Positions 35,538 to 46,762 of a DNA stretch of 64,000 nucleotides are shown here, piece after piece. The translations under genes were made by a program, and so were the position numbers. The notes below the pieces were generated by a model that searched no databases, was not told where the DNA came from, and saw only the letters and a list, made by a program, of their open reading frames with translations. The stretch is from Sceloporus undulatus (Eukaryota > Chordata > Lepidosauria > Squamata > Phrynosomatidae), in the NCBI RefSeq assembly GCF_019175285.1, contig NC_056524.1, forward strand, positions 12,975,872 through 13,039,871, given 5' to 3'. Every line of letters begins with the position of its first letter. The stretch's first letter is position 1.

Positions 35538-36003
35538 TTCAGAGGGCCCTCCACATTTGCTAGGGTTAGGGGTGCAGGGCCCCCATGAAAGTGGAATAAC
35601 CATAAATAAAACAATACATTTTTTCACCTGATAGAACATCTCTCTAGGACCTTCAGTGTTACTCTGTTACTCAACATCCAGCAGAAGTTGACCAGAGAAT
35701 TGCACTGGAGGACCTACAAATGCTTAGAGGCAAATAATCCGCAAATACAGTCATCCCTCCTACTTCGCAGACTTCCCATTCGTGGTCTTGAATTTCCATA
35801 GATGGGAAGCCAGGAGGGAGAAATGGCATGTGCGCAGGAGTACACAGCCATTATATCCAATGGGGCTTGGATATTAGCATTTTTTCTGATTTGTGTGTGT
35901 GTGTGTGTGTGTGGGGTCCGCAATGGATCCCTTGCGAATCAGGAGAGATGACTGTAATCAATTCTGCAAAAACCAAAGCCGCAAATATGAAGGGCTGACT
36001 GTA
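35538..36003. mobile_element. Tigger-like element with a nested TA-flanked MITE
   Basis: Outer ends 'gttcagagggccctccac' and 'atgaagggctgactgta'. The sequence is broken at 'ccgcaaaTA' by the inner element at 35748-35954 and resumes after the second TA. Confidence 0.7.
35748..35954. mobile_element. Tc1/mariner-type MITE inserted at TA
   Basis: Ends 'cagtcatccctcctacttcg' and 'cgaatcaggagagatgactg', flanked by TA at 35746-35747 and 35955-35956. Contains (GT)n at 35892-35913. Confidence 0.8.
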
Positions 36004-36284
36004 TATGTGTAAAACCAAAGCCATCCAGGCCTACTGGCATGTCCCATATTTCTAAAACTCATTCCATCAAATTCGCTGACAGATGATGTGGGGAAAGGTA
36101 AAAATAAAGGGCTTAAAGAAAAATAAAAGATAGCACATAATTCACTTATGCGATGGGCAGAAGCAGGGCATGGAAATGCTGCTTGTTGGTTCGTTGTTGT
36201 TTTTCACCTGAGGGAATGACTACAAATCCTAGGTAGGGTAGTCACCATACCTATTCTGGGATTTGTACTGCAAAACAAAACAAA

Positions 36285-36405
36285 ACATATGTAGAGAGAT
36301 CTTGTAGCACCTTTGAAACTAACTGAAAGAAAGAAGTTGGCAGCATGAGTTTACGAATGTTACAAGAGCTCTCAGCATACTGATTCTACAGACTGACACG
36401 GCCAT
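36285..36405. mobile_element. MITE fragment ('gactaactgaaagaaagaag' family)
   Basis: Left arm 'agcacctttgaaactaactg' and a short decayed right part, 'ctacagactgacacggcca'. Confidence 0.65.
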
Positions 36406-37180
36406 ATATTTGAATTCTTTCCAATGTCTAGATATCTCCAAGTCTAAAGCTGCTTCCTTGAAGCTGATATTATAGGAATGCCTTCAGAGAGGATATTTCT
36501 GCTGGTGAAATGGTATGCAAGGACTGTGGGAAAGGATCAGTCCCTCAGCTTGCACACAGTTCTTGTTCTGGCTGGCCCAACTGAGGGCATCCTCATGGAG
36601 TCTTCTAATGTTTTAAAAAACAAATGCTGGGAAAACCAGATCTCCCACGTAAGCCCTGAAATCCTTGCTCACCCAGCGCATGTCTTTCTCATAGGATTAT
36701 AGACGTCAGAAATGACTGTACAGGGATCTGATGTAATCTAATAAATTGAACACAGCCATTCCATTTTATCAATTCTACACTTAAGTTGCATCTGGTAATC
36801 TGCAGATTTTTATTTTGTGTATGTATCTCTTGCCAATCTGGCTTGCTCTGGCAGCTGCGCTCTTGCAGGGCCACTCACAAGGTACTGATCTAGTCACCTG
36901 TAATATTGTTTGGGAAATTTTCCAGTGAAGATGTACATTTTTTGAAGCACCACATGCAATTGTTTCACAGCAAAAACATTGGCTCTGCAAATTAAATTGG
37001 AAAGACTATTGGCATAAATCAAGCCAACTGTCTCTGCTGAAATATCAAGCTAATATTGCAAATTAGTTGCATGAGGAAGCATGTGTCTCTCATTTAAAAA
37101 GCAAAGAGCCTTACAGAAAGTACTTCAATTGCGATTTCTCCTCGTTTTACTAGTGTAGTTGTGTGTATGCGCCTTCAAGT

Positions 37181-37408
37181 AGGGTATGGTAAACTGTAAA
37201 GTCAACAGATCCTGTCTGATCTTGGAAGCTAAGCAGGATCAATCCTCGTTAATATTTGGATGGGAAGCTACCAACGAATACCAGGTGCTGATGAGTGTAT
37301 TTCAGAGGAAGGAGCTGGCAAAATCACCTCTAAGTATTCCTTGAGCAAGAAAACCCTATGAAATCCTTGCGGTTTGACAGGCGACTTGAAGGCACAGACA
37401 CGCTTTTT
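37181..37408 (+). repeat. 5S rRNA-derived SINE
   Basis: 37207-37294 follows 5S rRNA closely: 'ctgtctgatcttggaagcta', 'agcagg', 'tttggatgggaagc', 'gaataccaggtgctg'. It continues into the same body and tail as the tRNA-headed SINEs ('aggcgacttgaaggcaca'). Just upstream of CCDC81 exon 2. Confidence 0.85.
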
Positions 37409-37456
37409 ACTGGACCAGAGTGTTGTACAATAAATATGCCTTTCTTTACATTTCAG

Positions 37457-37518
37457 AGATCCTTAGCATCTGGGACACTGTTTCTGGGTTTGTTGAAAAG
37501 CAGCTTTCCATGAATAAG
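37457..37518 (+). CDS. CCDC81: CCDC81 exon 2 (residues 27-47)
   Basis: Acceptor 'cttta-catttcag' and donor 'gtcaga', weaker than its neighbours at +3. Completes Glu27 and encodes ILSIWDTVSGFVEKQLSMNK. Part of HU-like domain 1. Lies only 50 bases after the 5S-derived SINE. Confidence 0.95.
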
Positions 37519-37654
37519 GTCAGATTTCATGTTTATTTATCGGCTTGAATTCTTTCATTATGAATTAATCAAAGGTTCCTGTGTTATATAGGAAGGTAGG
37601 AAACTGCCTTATGTGAAATCAAATCGTTGGCTTTTTGTTAAAGCCTAGTATTGT

Positions 37655-37800
37655 TAACTCTAACTACCAGGAGCCTTCTAGGGTTTCAAGCAGGATCCCC
37701 CCCCCCGACTTACCTAGAGATCCATGGTATTCACTGATGGTCTCCCATCATACCAACTTGCCCTGACCCTGCTTAGCTTAAAATCAAGAAATTGGGTGTA
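37655..37800 (-). repeat. 5S rRNA-derived SINE, reverse strand
   Basis: The reverse complement of 37725-37785 reads 'aagctaagcagggtcagggc' and 'tgatgggagaccatcag', again 5S-like. A C-run ('cccccccccg') interrupts it. Confidence 0.65.
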
Positions 37801-37904
37801 TTCATGATGGTATAGACCATATTGTACATAACTCTCCTTCCATAAGGTGCTTGTAGCTCTTATCCCAATGCCAGTATTGAAGCAAAGTTCAGTTGGCTTC
37901 AGTA

Positions 37905-38110
37905 TATGTATTTATTAATTCATTGCATTTGATTTCTATGCCACCTTTCTCCCAGGAAGGGACCCAAGGCAGCTCACAAGCTAAAAATTTTTTAAAAGAC
38001 ATTACAATCAAATTTAAAAACCAATGAAAATCATCTAGACAAAACACTATAAAATTAACACAAAGACATACAAAAAGTTAAAAACATAACTAAAACACAC
38101 ACCCCACATA
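37905..38110 (-). repeat. L2-like tail
   Basis: 'tttgatttctatgccacctt' and 'gaagggacccaaggcagctc', followed by A-rich sequence, match the reverse complement of the tail seen at several sites. Confidence 0.5.
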
Positions 38111-39018
38111 AAAGCCACCCTGCTATATAAAAAAGGTATATGGAAAGGAGAAGGATGTCATCTTGTTCTTTGCCTCAGGCAGCAAAATGTCTTGGCCTGT
38201 CTTTGAATTATGAATGCATTAATTTTCTTTTGCAAGGAATAGGCAGATAATTCCCTATGGTAGATATTGTTGTGTGCTTTCTACTCTCAAGGCTGATGAG
38301 AATTTCCACAGGCAAAACCTCCTATGTGGTTTCCTTTTTTTTTTTTTTTTGTCCTTATGAAATAATAATAATATTTTTAGGTCAAAAATAAACCTCAGAT
38401 TGTTCAAAATGCAGGAGTTGGGCTTTGCCTCCCAATGGGGGAAAATACTGTAAGTTGAAAATAGGTAGAGGGAAAGGTTAAAGCAAAAGCTGTGCCCATT
38501 TGCCTGTGGCTCACAGGTCACCTAATTCTACCTGCCTATTCTCTTATCTAAAACTGCAGTTTCTTACCCCTAGAGACCTTAAGCTATGGGACTGAGAGAA
38601 GAATATAGAATGTAAGAAGAGCAGGGATCCAGTGGGGATCAGAGGAAAGGCTTATATCGCCTTGCCTCTTGTTTCCTTCAGTGGTACTTATGAAAGCCCA
38701 TACATTCCAGTGGCCTTAGACCATAAAGGATTTTCATTAGTTCCTATTGAGACTCCATCCTCCTGAGCTACTGACATTTCTTTTTCCAGTCTCAATCCGT
38801 AGTCCTATGCGTAGTTAGGTAGGAGTCCTCTAACAACCCTTTTTCTTAAGTCGTATGTTTCATGCAAACATTCTCAATGGCTGCTGCAGAAATAATATAA
38901 GATAGAACATTGTTGCATAGTGCCTTACCTACCTAAATGTGAGTCTGGCCTAAGTTTTGTAATGGATCTTTCCAGCTCATACCTTATGTCCTAATGCTTA
39001 CGATTCCTTCTCTTTCAG

Positions 39019-39175
39019 GGTGTCTTAATACCAGGGCTGGGGACGTTTTCCTTCCTCCGACAAAAGTTTGAAGTTGGCGCTAGCCAGCCTCGTATTGTAC
39101 AGCGGCCTGTTTTCCTTCTGTCTGAGAAACTTGCACAGATTCATGGTCTGAAGTTGAATAAAATACACACTCCTG
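39019..39175 (+). CDS. CCDC81: CCDC81 exon 3 (residues 48-100)
   Basis: Acceptor 'tctctttcag' and donor 'gtaaga'. Encodes GVLIPGLGTFSFLRQKFEVG, then the QRPVFLLSEKLAQIHGL stretch. The IPGLGTF turn and the following strand are hallmarks of the HU-like fold. Confidence 0.97.
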
Positions 39176-39685
39176 GTAAGAACCCAAGTTGCAGTTCAGC
39201 ATTTTCCTTCATGTCTGTATGTTTGTGCAATTGACTGAATGGGTTTACTCTAACTGCCAGCCCAAGTTAAAAAATAAATATATGCTTCTGTTTATCATTT
39301 AACTTGGGCTGGTGACCACAGTAGGCTCATTCAATTAATTGTTGAATGCTGAGTCAACATATAGATAAATCTAATGGATTTAATAGGTGTATTCCAGTCA
39401 GAACAACAAGAGAATTTGGGTCAGAGGCTACAAATCCTTGAGTAGAAAATGTGGTTTGGCTCGACTGGAGTTATTGGAGAAATAAGCGGCTAATCCTTAG
39501 CATTTTCTTGACATTTTAGCTTGAGAAAAATACATGAATCTTACTGTTCTTCTGATGTTTTATCCCAAGAGAAGTTCCGGATTGAGACTTACTGTTCTTC
39601 TGACATTTTAACTCATTCGATATACTGTTTCTTGTATAGATTTCTTTCTGCTTTCAACTTTCTTTTCCCCACAATCTTTCTGTAG

Positions 39686-39942
39686 GTGATATCCCAGTGG
39701 TCCATCTGAATTTCATTGTGTTGTCCCTGGAGGGCCCCTTTAACAGGGAGACTGTGGAAGGATGTGTCCGTGAGACGCTCCTGTCTTTCTCGCGGTCCAT
39801 TGCCACCAAGCAGACGGTCGAGTTCACTTTCAAAGGAATTGGCGTTTTGGTTGTTCGGGACAACAGGGTGAAAATGAAGTTTTATAAAGACTTTCTGCAG
39901 GCCATGGATGGAAGTGGTAATCTTGTGAAAGCTCTTTCAAAT
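39686..39942 (+). CDS. CCDC81: CCDC81 exon 4 (residues 100-185)
   Basis: Acceptor 'ctttctgtag' and donor 'gtaggt'. Encodes HU-like domain 2: DIPVVHLNFIVLSLEGPFNR, VEFTFKGIGVLVVRDNRVKM and KFYKDFLQAMDGSGNLVKAL. Ends LSN in phase 0; the bases after the donor give a chance stop soon. Confidence 0.97.
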
Positions 39943-40424
39943 GTAGGTTTGTAATTTTATTCTAGACTAAAATGTTATTAATTTGGTCTTATTTTTTTAA
40001 TCTTTCATGATCATAATAGTAACACTTGATTTATAGCAAGTCTATACTATAGTGTAAAGTGTCATCCTATACAAATCGATATGGCTGATCACAAAGTGAT
40101 CAAACCAAGGCTGCGGTCAGTGTAATGTAGTGGTTTTGTATGTGGAACTACTGGTACACTGAGCCACTTACCACCCTTCAGATCTACAGTAGACCGACTG
40201 AAGCCCCCTCTATGGCCATTTCATGCCTGGTAGAGAGTGGAGGGGGGAATGCAGGATAGTATAAGAGCAGTTCAACAAATGTTACTAATTACCTAGAGAG
40301 ATGCTGGAGTCTCTTTCTCTGAAACATCATCAAAAAGAGACTAGACCTACTGGGGATGCTCTATCCGATTCCCTGCACTGAGCAGGGAGTGGGAAGGTTG
40401 AACTCAATGCCCTCCTATGTTTCT

Positions 40425-40715
40425 AGGAGTCTATTAGGCGAAGCACACAGCTGATAAAGAGCAGCCTCTGGCTACTCCGGCCGCTATCATGCTGGGACCA
40501 TGACAACCACACAGTCCCTTCTGAAAGTGGGTTGCTGCCACAGTCCCAAACCGGCCGCCGTCGGAGCCGGATTATTCTGGCTCGTTTTTGATACGGTTCA
40601 AAGGACCAGATTGTGGCATCAAAGCAGCTTATAGCTGCTTGGGTTGCGTCATTTGAACACCATGGCCCCACAGTGACCAGAAGCCACTTTATTTGGTCTG
40701 TGTGTTTTTGGCCTA
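40425..40715. mobile_element. GC-rich MITE remnants
   Basis: 'aaaccggccgccgtcggagc' and nearby CpG-rich sequence run into a 'ccactttatttggtctgtgt' end related to the 'gcagctttattttgg' family. Boundaries uncertain. Confidence 0.4.
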
Positions 40716-41395
40716 TGTTTCTGTATCCAGGTGTAAAGCAACATATCTGCCGTGGTCCGTCAGGATTCTCTGGAAGCCACAGTGGCTGATGTAATCATTT
40801 AATGTCTGGCTACACGGACATACCCAGATGCTTCTGTGATTTATCCTTGCCCCAGACAGGCATGAAAAGGCTGTGGGGTGGGCTCAGTGGGTGTGTGATG
40901 CATCTGGAGAGGGAGAGAGGAAAAATAGATATAGCCAGACATCAAGGTTAAGTTATGCCTGTGTATGCCCAACAAGATGCTAATCAGTGGCAGTTATCTG
41001 ATGAGACCAAAACAAGGCTGTAAATGAAGTTTTGGACCCAGCTTGTTAACTATTTCAGATACCTCCTGAACAGATCTCTGTATTTTTAAAGATTTTCATG
41101 GTGCTGGAAAGTTCAGGTTTTTCATAGATTCACAGGTATTGCATGGAATGAAGCAAAGTTTAAGGATTCTAGTTATTTCACTCAACTTTTGTTTCATTCA
41201 GCTCATAAGGAACTTCACAACTGGGGTAATGAGATAGGATTAAGAGGAAATCCAGAAGAGTGTGTAATGGCAGCTACAGCTGAGAATCTTGTTCAGTGGA
41301 GCATGCCATAGCTTGGGCTTCTTGAGCTTAAAGGGAGCAGAAAGGAGGGACATGATAGAGAAGGGATGGGTAAAGTGAGAACTGCTAATTAAATC

Positions 41396-41435
41396 TCCTC
41401 CTCCTCCTCCTCCTCCTCCTCTTTCTTCTTCTTCC
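41396..41435. repeat. (CTC)n/(TTC)n microsatellite
   Basis: About eight CTC units followed by TTC units. A short L2-like tail piece follows ('caagattgggattcaaagg'). Confidence 0.9.
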
Positions 41436-41526
41436 ATCTTTTTCCAAGATTGGGATTCAAAGGGGCTTAAAATGATTAAAAAACATTTGCCAAAAGTTGT
41501 ATTGACACCATCTTTTTCTGCTGTAG

Positions 41527-41612
41527 AGGCCTGGGACAGGAGATTCAGTGTTATCGGGTAGGAACATTTCTTCTCCACAATCACGCTGCAGTAGTGTTGT
41601 CATGTTTCCAAG
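41527..41612 (+). CDS. CCDC81: CCDC81 exon 5 (residues 186-214)
   Basis: Acceptor 'tttttctgctgtag' and donor 'gtaggt'. Encodes RPGTGDSVLSGRNISSPQSR then CSSVVMFP plus two bases of Arg214. Aligns with the human linker as I recall it (RPDTVDSVLSSRE...SSVLAFPR), which fixes both borders. Confidence 0.88.
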
Positions 41613-41739
41613 GTAGGTGCATTGATCTAATCTGTGTGTTGACTCTTCTCGTTCTCTCTTGTGGTGGCTGGCAAATAGGCAAGGTCCAGCTAGTGGAAGA
41701 CTGCTTGGAAACTGCAGCTAGCTTCAAACACAGCTACTG

Positions 41740-41857
41740 TTCCTGTTTTGTAGTAATGTTTTTAACTGATTATTGGATTTTAATGTTGTATTGTTATTGC
41801 TTTTATATTTTGTACGCCGCCCTGATCATATCCATGGAAGGGCGGGATATAAATAAA

Positions 41858-41911
<54 letters not shown>

Positions 41912-41912
41912 T
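41740..41912 (+). repeat. L2-like 3' tail with (ATT)n
   Basis: 'gtacgccgccctgatcatat', then 'aagggcgggatataaataaa' and (ATT)n to 41910. The clearest example of the tail and microsatellite link. Confidence 0.65.
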
Positions 41913-42288
41913 GGGCTACCAGCTGAAAGTAGCAAGAGTGGGCTTGTCAGAGGAGGGAGTCATTGACCTTTCCACTGAGCTTCCAGGCAGTGGGGAACAG
42001 TGGCTCCCATGTTGTGGGGCATTGAATCTACCGTGGGCTTTAGCTTGAACTTTAAAGGCATTGGACAATTTGTTTAACCTAATTTGGGGACACGATTCAG
42101 TACTATCAACAATGTAAGATATGCAGATAATGCAGCTTACTTGCAGAAAATAACAAAGACTTGGAATGACTATTGATGAAGGTTAAGGAGGGTAAATGCC
42201 AAAGCAAGGTTACAGCTGAACAGTACAGAAACAAAATTAATCACTACAGTCAATTTACATAACTTTCAAGGGGTTAATGAAGACATTG

Positions 42289-42808
42289 GAGATTATCAGA
42301 CAGGGGAAAAGAAAAAGGCATACGCCTAGCAAAGTTGTGCGATCACGCTGAAGATTTTCAGACTTCGCTCTTATTCAGGACTTAACCCATGAAGATCCAA
42401 GAATGCTCCAACAACAAACTATTCCTGGGATTTCACTGTGAATGGTTTGTTACTGGAGAATTCTTAGATCGTCATGGGTTAATTCAAAGATATAGCCATG
42501 CTAGTCTCTGGAGTCAGTATGTAGAGAGATCGTGAACATTTCTGAGACTAACTGAAAGAAAGAAATTGGCAGCATAAGCTTTTGTAGACTTCAGTCTACT
42601 TTATCAGATGCATCTGAGGAAGTAGACTGAAGTCTATGAAAGCTCAAGCTGCCAATTTCTTTCAGTTAATCTCAAAGGTGCTATAAGATCACGAGTTAAG
42701 TCCTGGATAAGTACAATATGTCTGAAAGTCTTCAGTGCAATCACATGACTTTGCCAGGAGTATGCCTTTTACTCCTGCCCCCCCCCCCACCCCCCGTCTG
42801 ATAATCTT
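42289..42808. mobile_element. Palindromic element with a second palindrome in its loop
   Basis: Outer arms: 'gattatcagacaggggaaaa' to 'attcaggacttaac', and 'gttaagtcctggataagta' to 'cccccgtctgataatct'. Between them lies a 'gactaactgaaagaaagaaa' MITE (about 42480-42692). Confidence 0.75.
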
Positions 42809-43159
42809 CATTGAAATAAACATTTCCTATGTCTTGGCTCAGTCAGTCAAACTCATTTAGTCAAGATGGATGAAGATGGCAGACAAGAAATCAGAAGAAG
42901 ATTGACACTTGGGACTTTATCACACAAGCCCCATTCTTGCCACAATCACACTAATTAATGACAATGCAAATTTACCAGTGAGCAGCTATTATTGCACGTC
43001 ATCACAATTTCACCACTGGGGCTGTAGCTGCCACTGTTGATGGATTGGAATTTATGGATATATTATAATACAGCTGTTTCTGTTTCCAATCTTCTTTTGT
43101 AGGTTTTTGGTTCAAGGAACCTTGAAAAGGGAAGATTGGAAACAACTGAATTAGAATAT

Positions 43160-43470
43160 GGCCCAGTACAGAGTTCCGGAAAGCAGCGGTCTGGGGCCAA
43201 TTTTAGAGCTCGGGAATGTGGAGTGTCCGCATGCTCCCTAGCCCTACCACACACCGCTAGCACTGATTTCCAAATGTCGCTGTGCTGTGCTTGTGTCATC
43301 AGTATGCATGAGTGCACCCATGGTGCACCAATGGCTCACCAATGGTGCATGGCACACTTTCAATGGGTTCTTTTTAGTCCTGACAGAGGCTGGGCCATTT
43401 GGGTGGTGCGACCTCCTTGCACCATAAAAACAGGCAGCTGCAGACTGCCCTTTCGGGGCGGTCTGTTGAG
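43160..43470. mobile_element. GC-rich interspersed repeat, unclassified
   Basis: 'ccggaaagcagcggtctggg' at the left and 'tttcggggcggtctgttgag' at the right look like loose inverted ends. Includes tandem 'ggtgcaccaatggctcacca'. A short hairpin, 'tgtttccaatcttc'/'gaagattggaaaca', lies at 43080-43143. Confidence 0.4.
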
Positions 43471-44219
43471 CCCCCAAATCTATAAACTCCTATCCATCAA
43501 CAGTGAGTTGAACAGAGATAATGGCTTCCTGACACACTACATGTATTATAACACTGGTTAACACCCTGACCTCATGAGAACACTGTTAGCCAATATATCT
43601 CATCTCTTTCTGGTACCCAGCCTGCACTCACCATATTCTAAAACTCCCTCCATCATTCATATGGTCATCCACCCACCCTGGCCTTAGGCAACATCTTTCC
43701 TCCTGCCTTTCTCCCCCAACACCCATAGTTAAAACTGAACATGTCACCTCATCACTATACCCACAAGTTGTGAATTTCTATGATTATTCATACAGTTTTA
43801 TTTTAAGGATTCCTCCTGAGTACTAGTTCACTCCATGCATCTGAGGAAGTAGACCAAGTCTACAAAAGCTTATGCTACAATTTCTTTTGCATAGTTAGTC
43901 TCAACTTGCACTAAGTCCTAACTAGCTAAGAAAATGTATTAGGTAAAAAAATGTTCAGCAGAGTTCTGATTCGCCATGTTGGGGATTGCAGGGAGAGAGG
44001 AGATGCAGGACTCTATGTTGCCACAGACACTTACGAGTTTCTGGGGACACATCATCTGGTTGCCTAGATATGTTGATTATTGATGACCATGCCTTACAAT
44101 CTATAGTTAAAGTATGAATGGAATTGAGGCAGATATAAAAGGCTCACACTGCCTGAAGCCATGACAGAGAAGAGAATTTTTGATTTGAGAGTTCCCTGCC
44201 TCACATTTCCAAAAGTGTC

Positions 44220-44470
44220 ATGGATTTGTTGTTGTTGATAGGTGTCTTCAAGTTGTTTCCGACTTATGTTAACCCAAAGGCAAGCCCGTCATGGGGTTTG
44301 CTTGGGGAGATTTGTTTAGAGGGGGTTTGCCACTGCCTTCTTCTCAGGCTGAGAACATGTGACTTGCCCATGGTCATCCAGTGGGTTTCATGGCCAAGCT
44401 GGACATTGAACCCTGATTTCCAGAGTCATAGTCCAACACTCCAACAATTGCACCACATTATGGTAGCTCC
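44220..44470 (-). repeat. tRNA-type SINE, full length
   Basis: Tail 'gttgttgttgataggtgtct', body 'gtgacttgcccatggtcatc', head 'caacactccaacaattgcac'. In CCDC81 intron 5. Confidence 0.85.
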
Positions 44471-44674
44471 TATTTGCATAACTTCCAATGGTGAGTAAAA
44501 GCATGTGCTGGTGTTGCAGCCCACTTTAGGTCCGGCTTTCATCCATTTGAGAATTCCAATCTACCATGTCTGCAAAAAGCCAAGTTTTTTTTTAATTGGA
44601 AGGATTTTTAATTGGAATGTCAAGGATCCGCTGCATGCAAAACCTCTGTTCAGCCATGGCCAATCTTTGAAGTC

Positions 44675-44917
44675 CATGGGCCTGAACAGACAGGCTAAAA
44701 TAAAGCTGCTTTGAGTCACTTTGGAAGTATGCTGTTTAAATGCTGCATGCGTCCTAAGAGGCTGGAAGCCACGCCAAAGCCACATGCCAGTCATAAGGAC
44801 TGGAACTCAGCTTTCACACAGCTTCTGGCCTCTTAAGATGTGTGTGTCATTTAAACAGCATACCTCCAAAGTGACCCGAAGCAGCTTTATTTTGGCTTGT
44901 CTGTTTCAGTCCTAAAT
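44675..44917. mobile_element. Palindromic MITE ('gcagctttattttgg' family), full length
   Basis: Ends 'gggcctgaacagacaggct' and 'tggcttgtctgtttcag'; centre 'ccagtcataaggactgg'. Arms about 100 bases each. Confidence 0.85.
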
Positions 44918-45035
44918 TACATTTGGCCATCGTCTGTTTGCATTCCTCCAGTCATATGTCTTAGACCAGGTTAGAAAACACAGGAGTAGTAATGTTAAGG
45001 TCATAGAGAGATATGTCCAGTGCACTAAATATATA

Positions 45036-45256
45036 CAGATTGAGCGTTCCTTATCTGGAATTGCAAAATACTCCAAAATCCAAATTTGTCCAGATGGGTG
45101 GTGGAGACAGCGATATCTTTGCTTTTTAATAGTTCATTGTACAGACATTTTGGTCCATGCACAAAATTATTAAAATTGCTGTTTATAAAATTACCTTCAG
45201 GCTATGTATATAAGGTGTATATGAAACATAAATGAATTTCATGTTTAGACTTGGGT
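45036..45256. mobile_element. Tigger/MER2-like remnant
   Basis: 'tacagattgagcgttcctta', 'ccaaatttgtccagatgggt' and 'gtgtatatgaaacataaatg' follow MER2/Tigger order. Cut off at the BovB junction. Confidence 0.65.
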
Positions 45257-45500
45257 GTCTCATGATGTGGCCAAAGTACGACAGCCTCAGTTTGACCATC
45301 TTGGCTTCCAGGGGGAGTTCAGTCTTGACCTGTTCAAGGGCCCCTTTGTTTGTCTTTTTGACCATCCAAGGTATCCTCAGCACTCTTCTCCAGCACCACA
45401 CCTCAAATGAAATGATTTTCTTCTTATCTGCTTTCTTCACTGTCCAGCTCTCACATCCTTACATGCTGATGAGAATAAGGGATAGTCATCTTAAAATAGG
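45257..45500 (-). mobile_element. BovB/RTE LINE fragment
   Basis: On the minus strand the translation reads MKKADKKKIISFEVWCWRRV, then LRIPWMVKKTNKGALEQVK and LRLSYFGHIMR. This is the conserved segment after the reverse transcriptase in BovB (WCWRRxLRxPW...YFGHxMR). Confidence 0.85.
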
Positions 45501-46007
45501 TAGGTTATATGAATAGTGGAGGAGACAGCTCCTTCCTTTCCTCCTTGGTAGACCAGGCTAGACCCTGGGCCAGACTTACATGGGCTGAAGATGGAGGATG
45601 GTGTCAATGGCTGTGGCTGGGTGACCACTCAGAAACTAGTCTAGCTGTTATTTGCTGCTGAAATCTGACAACAAAGTGCTGTGTCACAAGATCATACCAC
45701 AACATTTCATGAATGCTTTCATTTAATTTGATCTTGGTGAGCGAGGTAGAAAAGTGCTTAGGGGCTGCCTTTAGCCCATGATCTGTACTTAGCTCACCTG
45801 TGTGTCCCATGTCACAAAGCATAGTATTTGAATACTTGTTTGATGGCTCAATCTAGACAAGAGTGTTTCTTTTATAAGAAGAATCTGCCAGGTTTTTTCT
45901 TTTTAAGTGAATGTTGTTATGTGAATGAATTCTTGAGGAAGGAGTTATGCAAAAGGAGCGCTCAAATGTTTTTTGAGTGGATTTTTTTCTTCCTTTCTTC
46001 CTTCTAG

Positions 46008-46090
46008 GATTGAAGCAAAGGAAATGGAAACCATCACCGAAGAAAGTGAAAAGCCTGGGAAAGAAAAGGCTCAGACAGAGGAAGAAAATA
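46008..46090 (+). CDS. CCDC81: CCDC81 exon 6 (residues 214-242)
   Basis: Acceptor 'ttcttccttctag' and donor 'gtaaga'. Completes Arg214 and encodes IEAKEMETITEESEKPGKEK then AQTEEEN plus one base. Polar, Glu/Lys-rich linker; the IE-KEME start matches the family. Confidence 0.85.
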
Positions 46091-46317
46091 GTAAGAGTTG
46101 GACGAGAGTTTTAATTTTTGTGAGGTGTTTTATTGTTGTTTACACAGTGGGAAACAAAGATGGGTCTGTATACCAATTGTTTTTCTGGGATGCATTCAGG
46201 TTGTCTTGGAATCAGGCTTCATAGAAACTGAAAACTAGATTCCAACTAGAGAGATAAAGTTTTAGAGGAGTTTGGAATCATGGGGAACACTCTCCCATCT
46301 TGTCCACATTTCTTTTT

Positions 46318-46342
46318 NNNNNNNNNNNNNNNNNNNNNNNNN
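46318..46342. other. Assembly gap (25 N)
   Basis: A run of 25 N in CCDC81 intron 6. The true length may differ. Confidence 0.99.
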
Positions 46343-46489
46343 GACATTTTTTTGCAGGTAAATTGCATAATGTAAATTTGCTTTACTGCATTTTTTTAAC
46401 CCATGGATGGTATGAATTGTATGCATGTAGCACAAAAATGTGACATTTAGTACACGATCTGAGTTTGCCTGGTATCTAAGATGCTTGGG

Positions 46490-46680
46490 GGGGCCAGAGA
46501 AGTGTTTTGGCTTCCAATTTTTCCACCCAGAGCCAACCCCAAATTTTGGAATAGTGCAATAACATAACAAGATATCTTGGAGATGGGACCAGAAGGCAAA
46601 CTATGACTTCATTTATGTTTTGTATACAAACCGTATGCAAAAATGAAATATAATAATCATCATCATCATCATCATCTAGC
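46490..46680. repeat. Tigger/MER2-like remnant and (ATC)n
   Basis: 'aagatatcttggagatggga' and 'cttcatttatgttttgtata' are Tigger/MER2 segments. (ATC)n at 46657-46677. Confidence 0.6.
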
Positions 46681-46762
46681 ATCAGCATCACATCCCTGTC
46701 ACACTGACTGCATTTGCTGTTTTACGAGTGGTGAGGCAACCTCTTCTCGTGTTTTTTTCCAG

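Noticed and set aside
37207-37294. A 5S rRNA gene
   Set aside because: 5S-like bases are diverged and continue into a SINE body and tail; no terminator T-run follows the 5S part.
43136-43561. 141-codon open frame in CCDC81 intron 5
   Set aside because: Lies in a GC-rich interspersed repeat; no splice context or family match.
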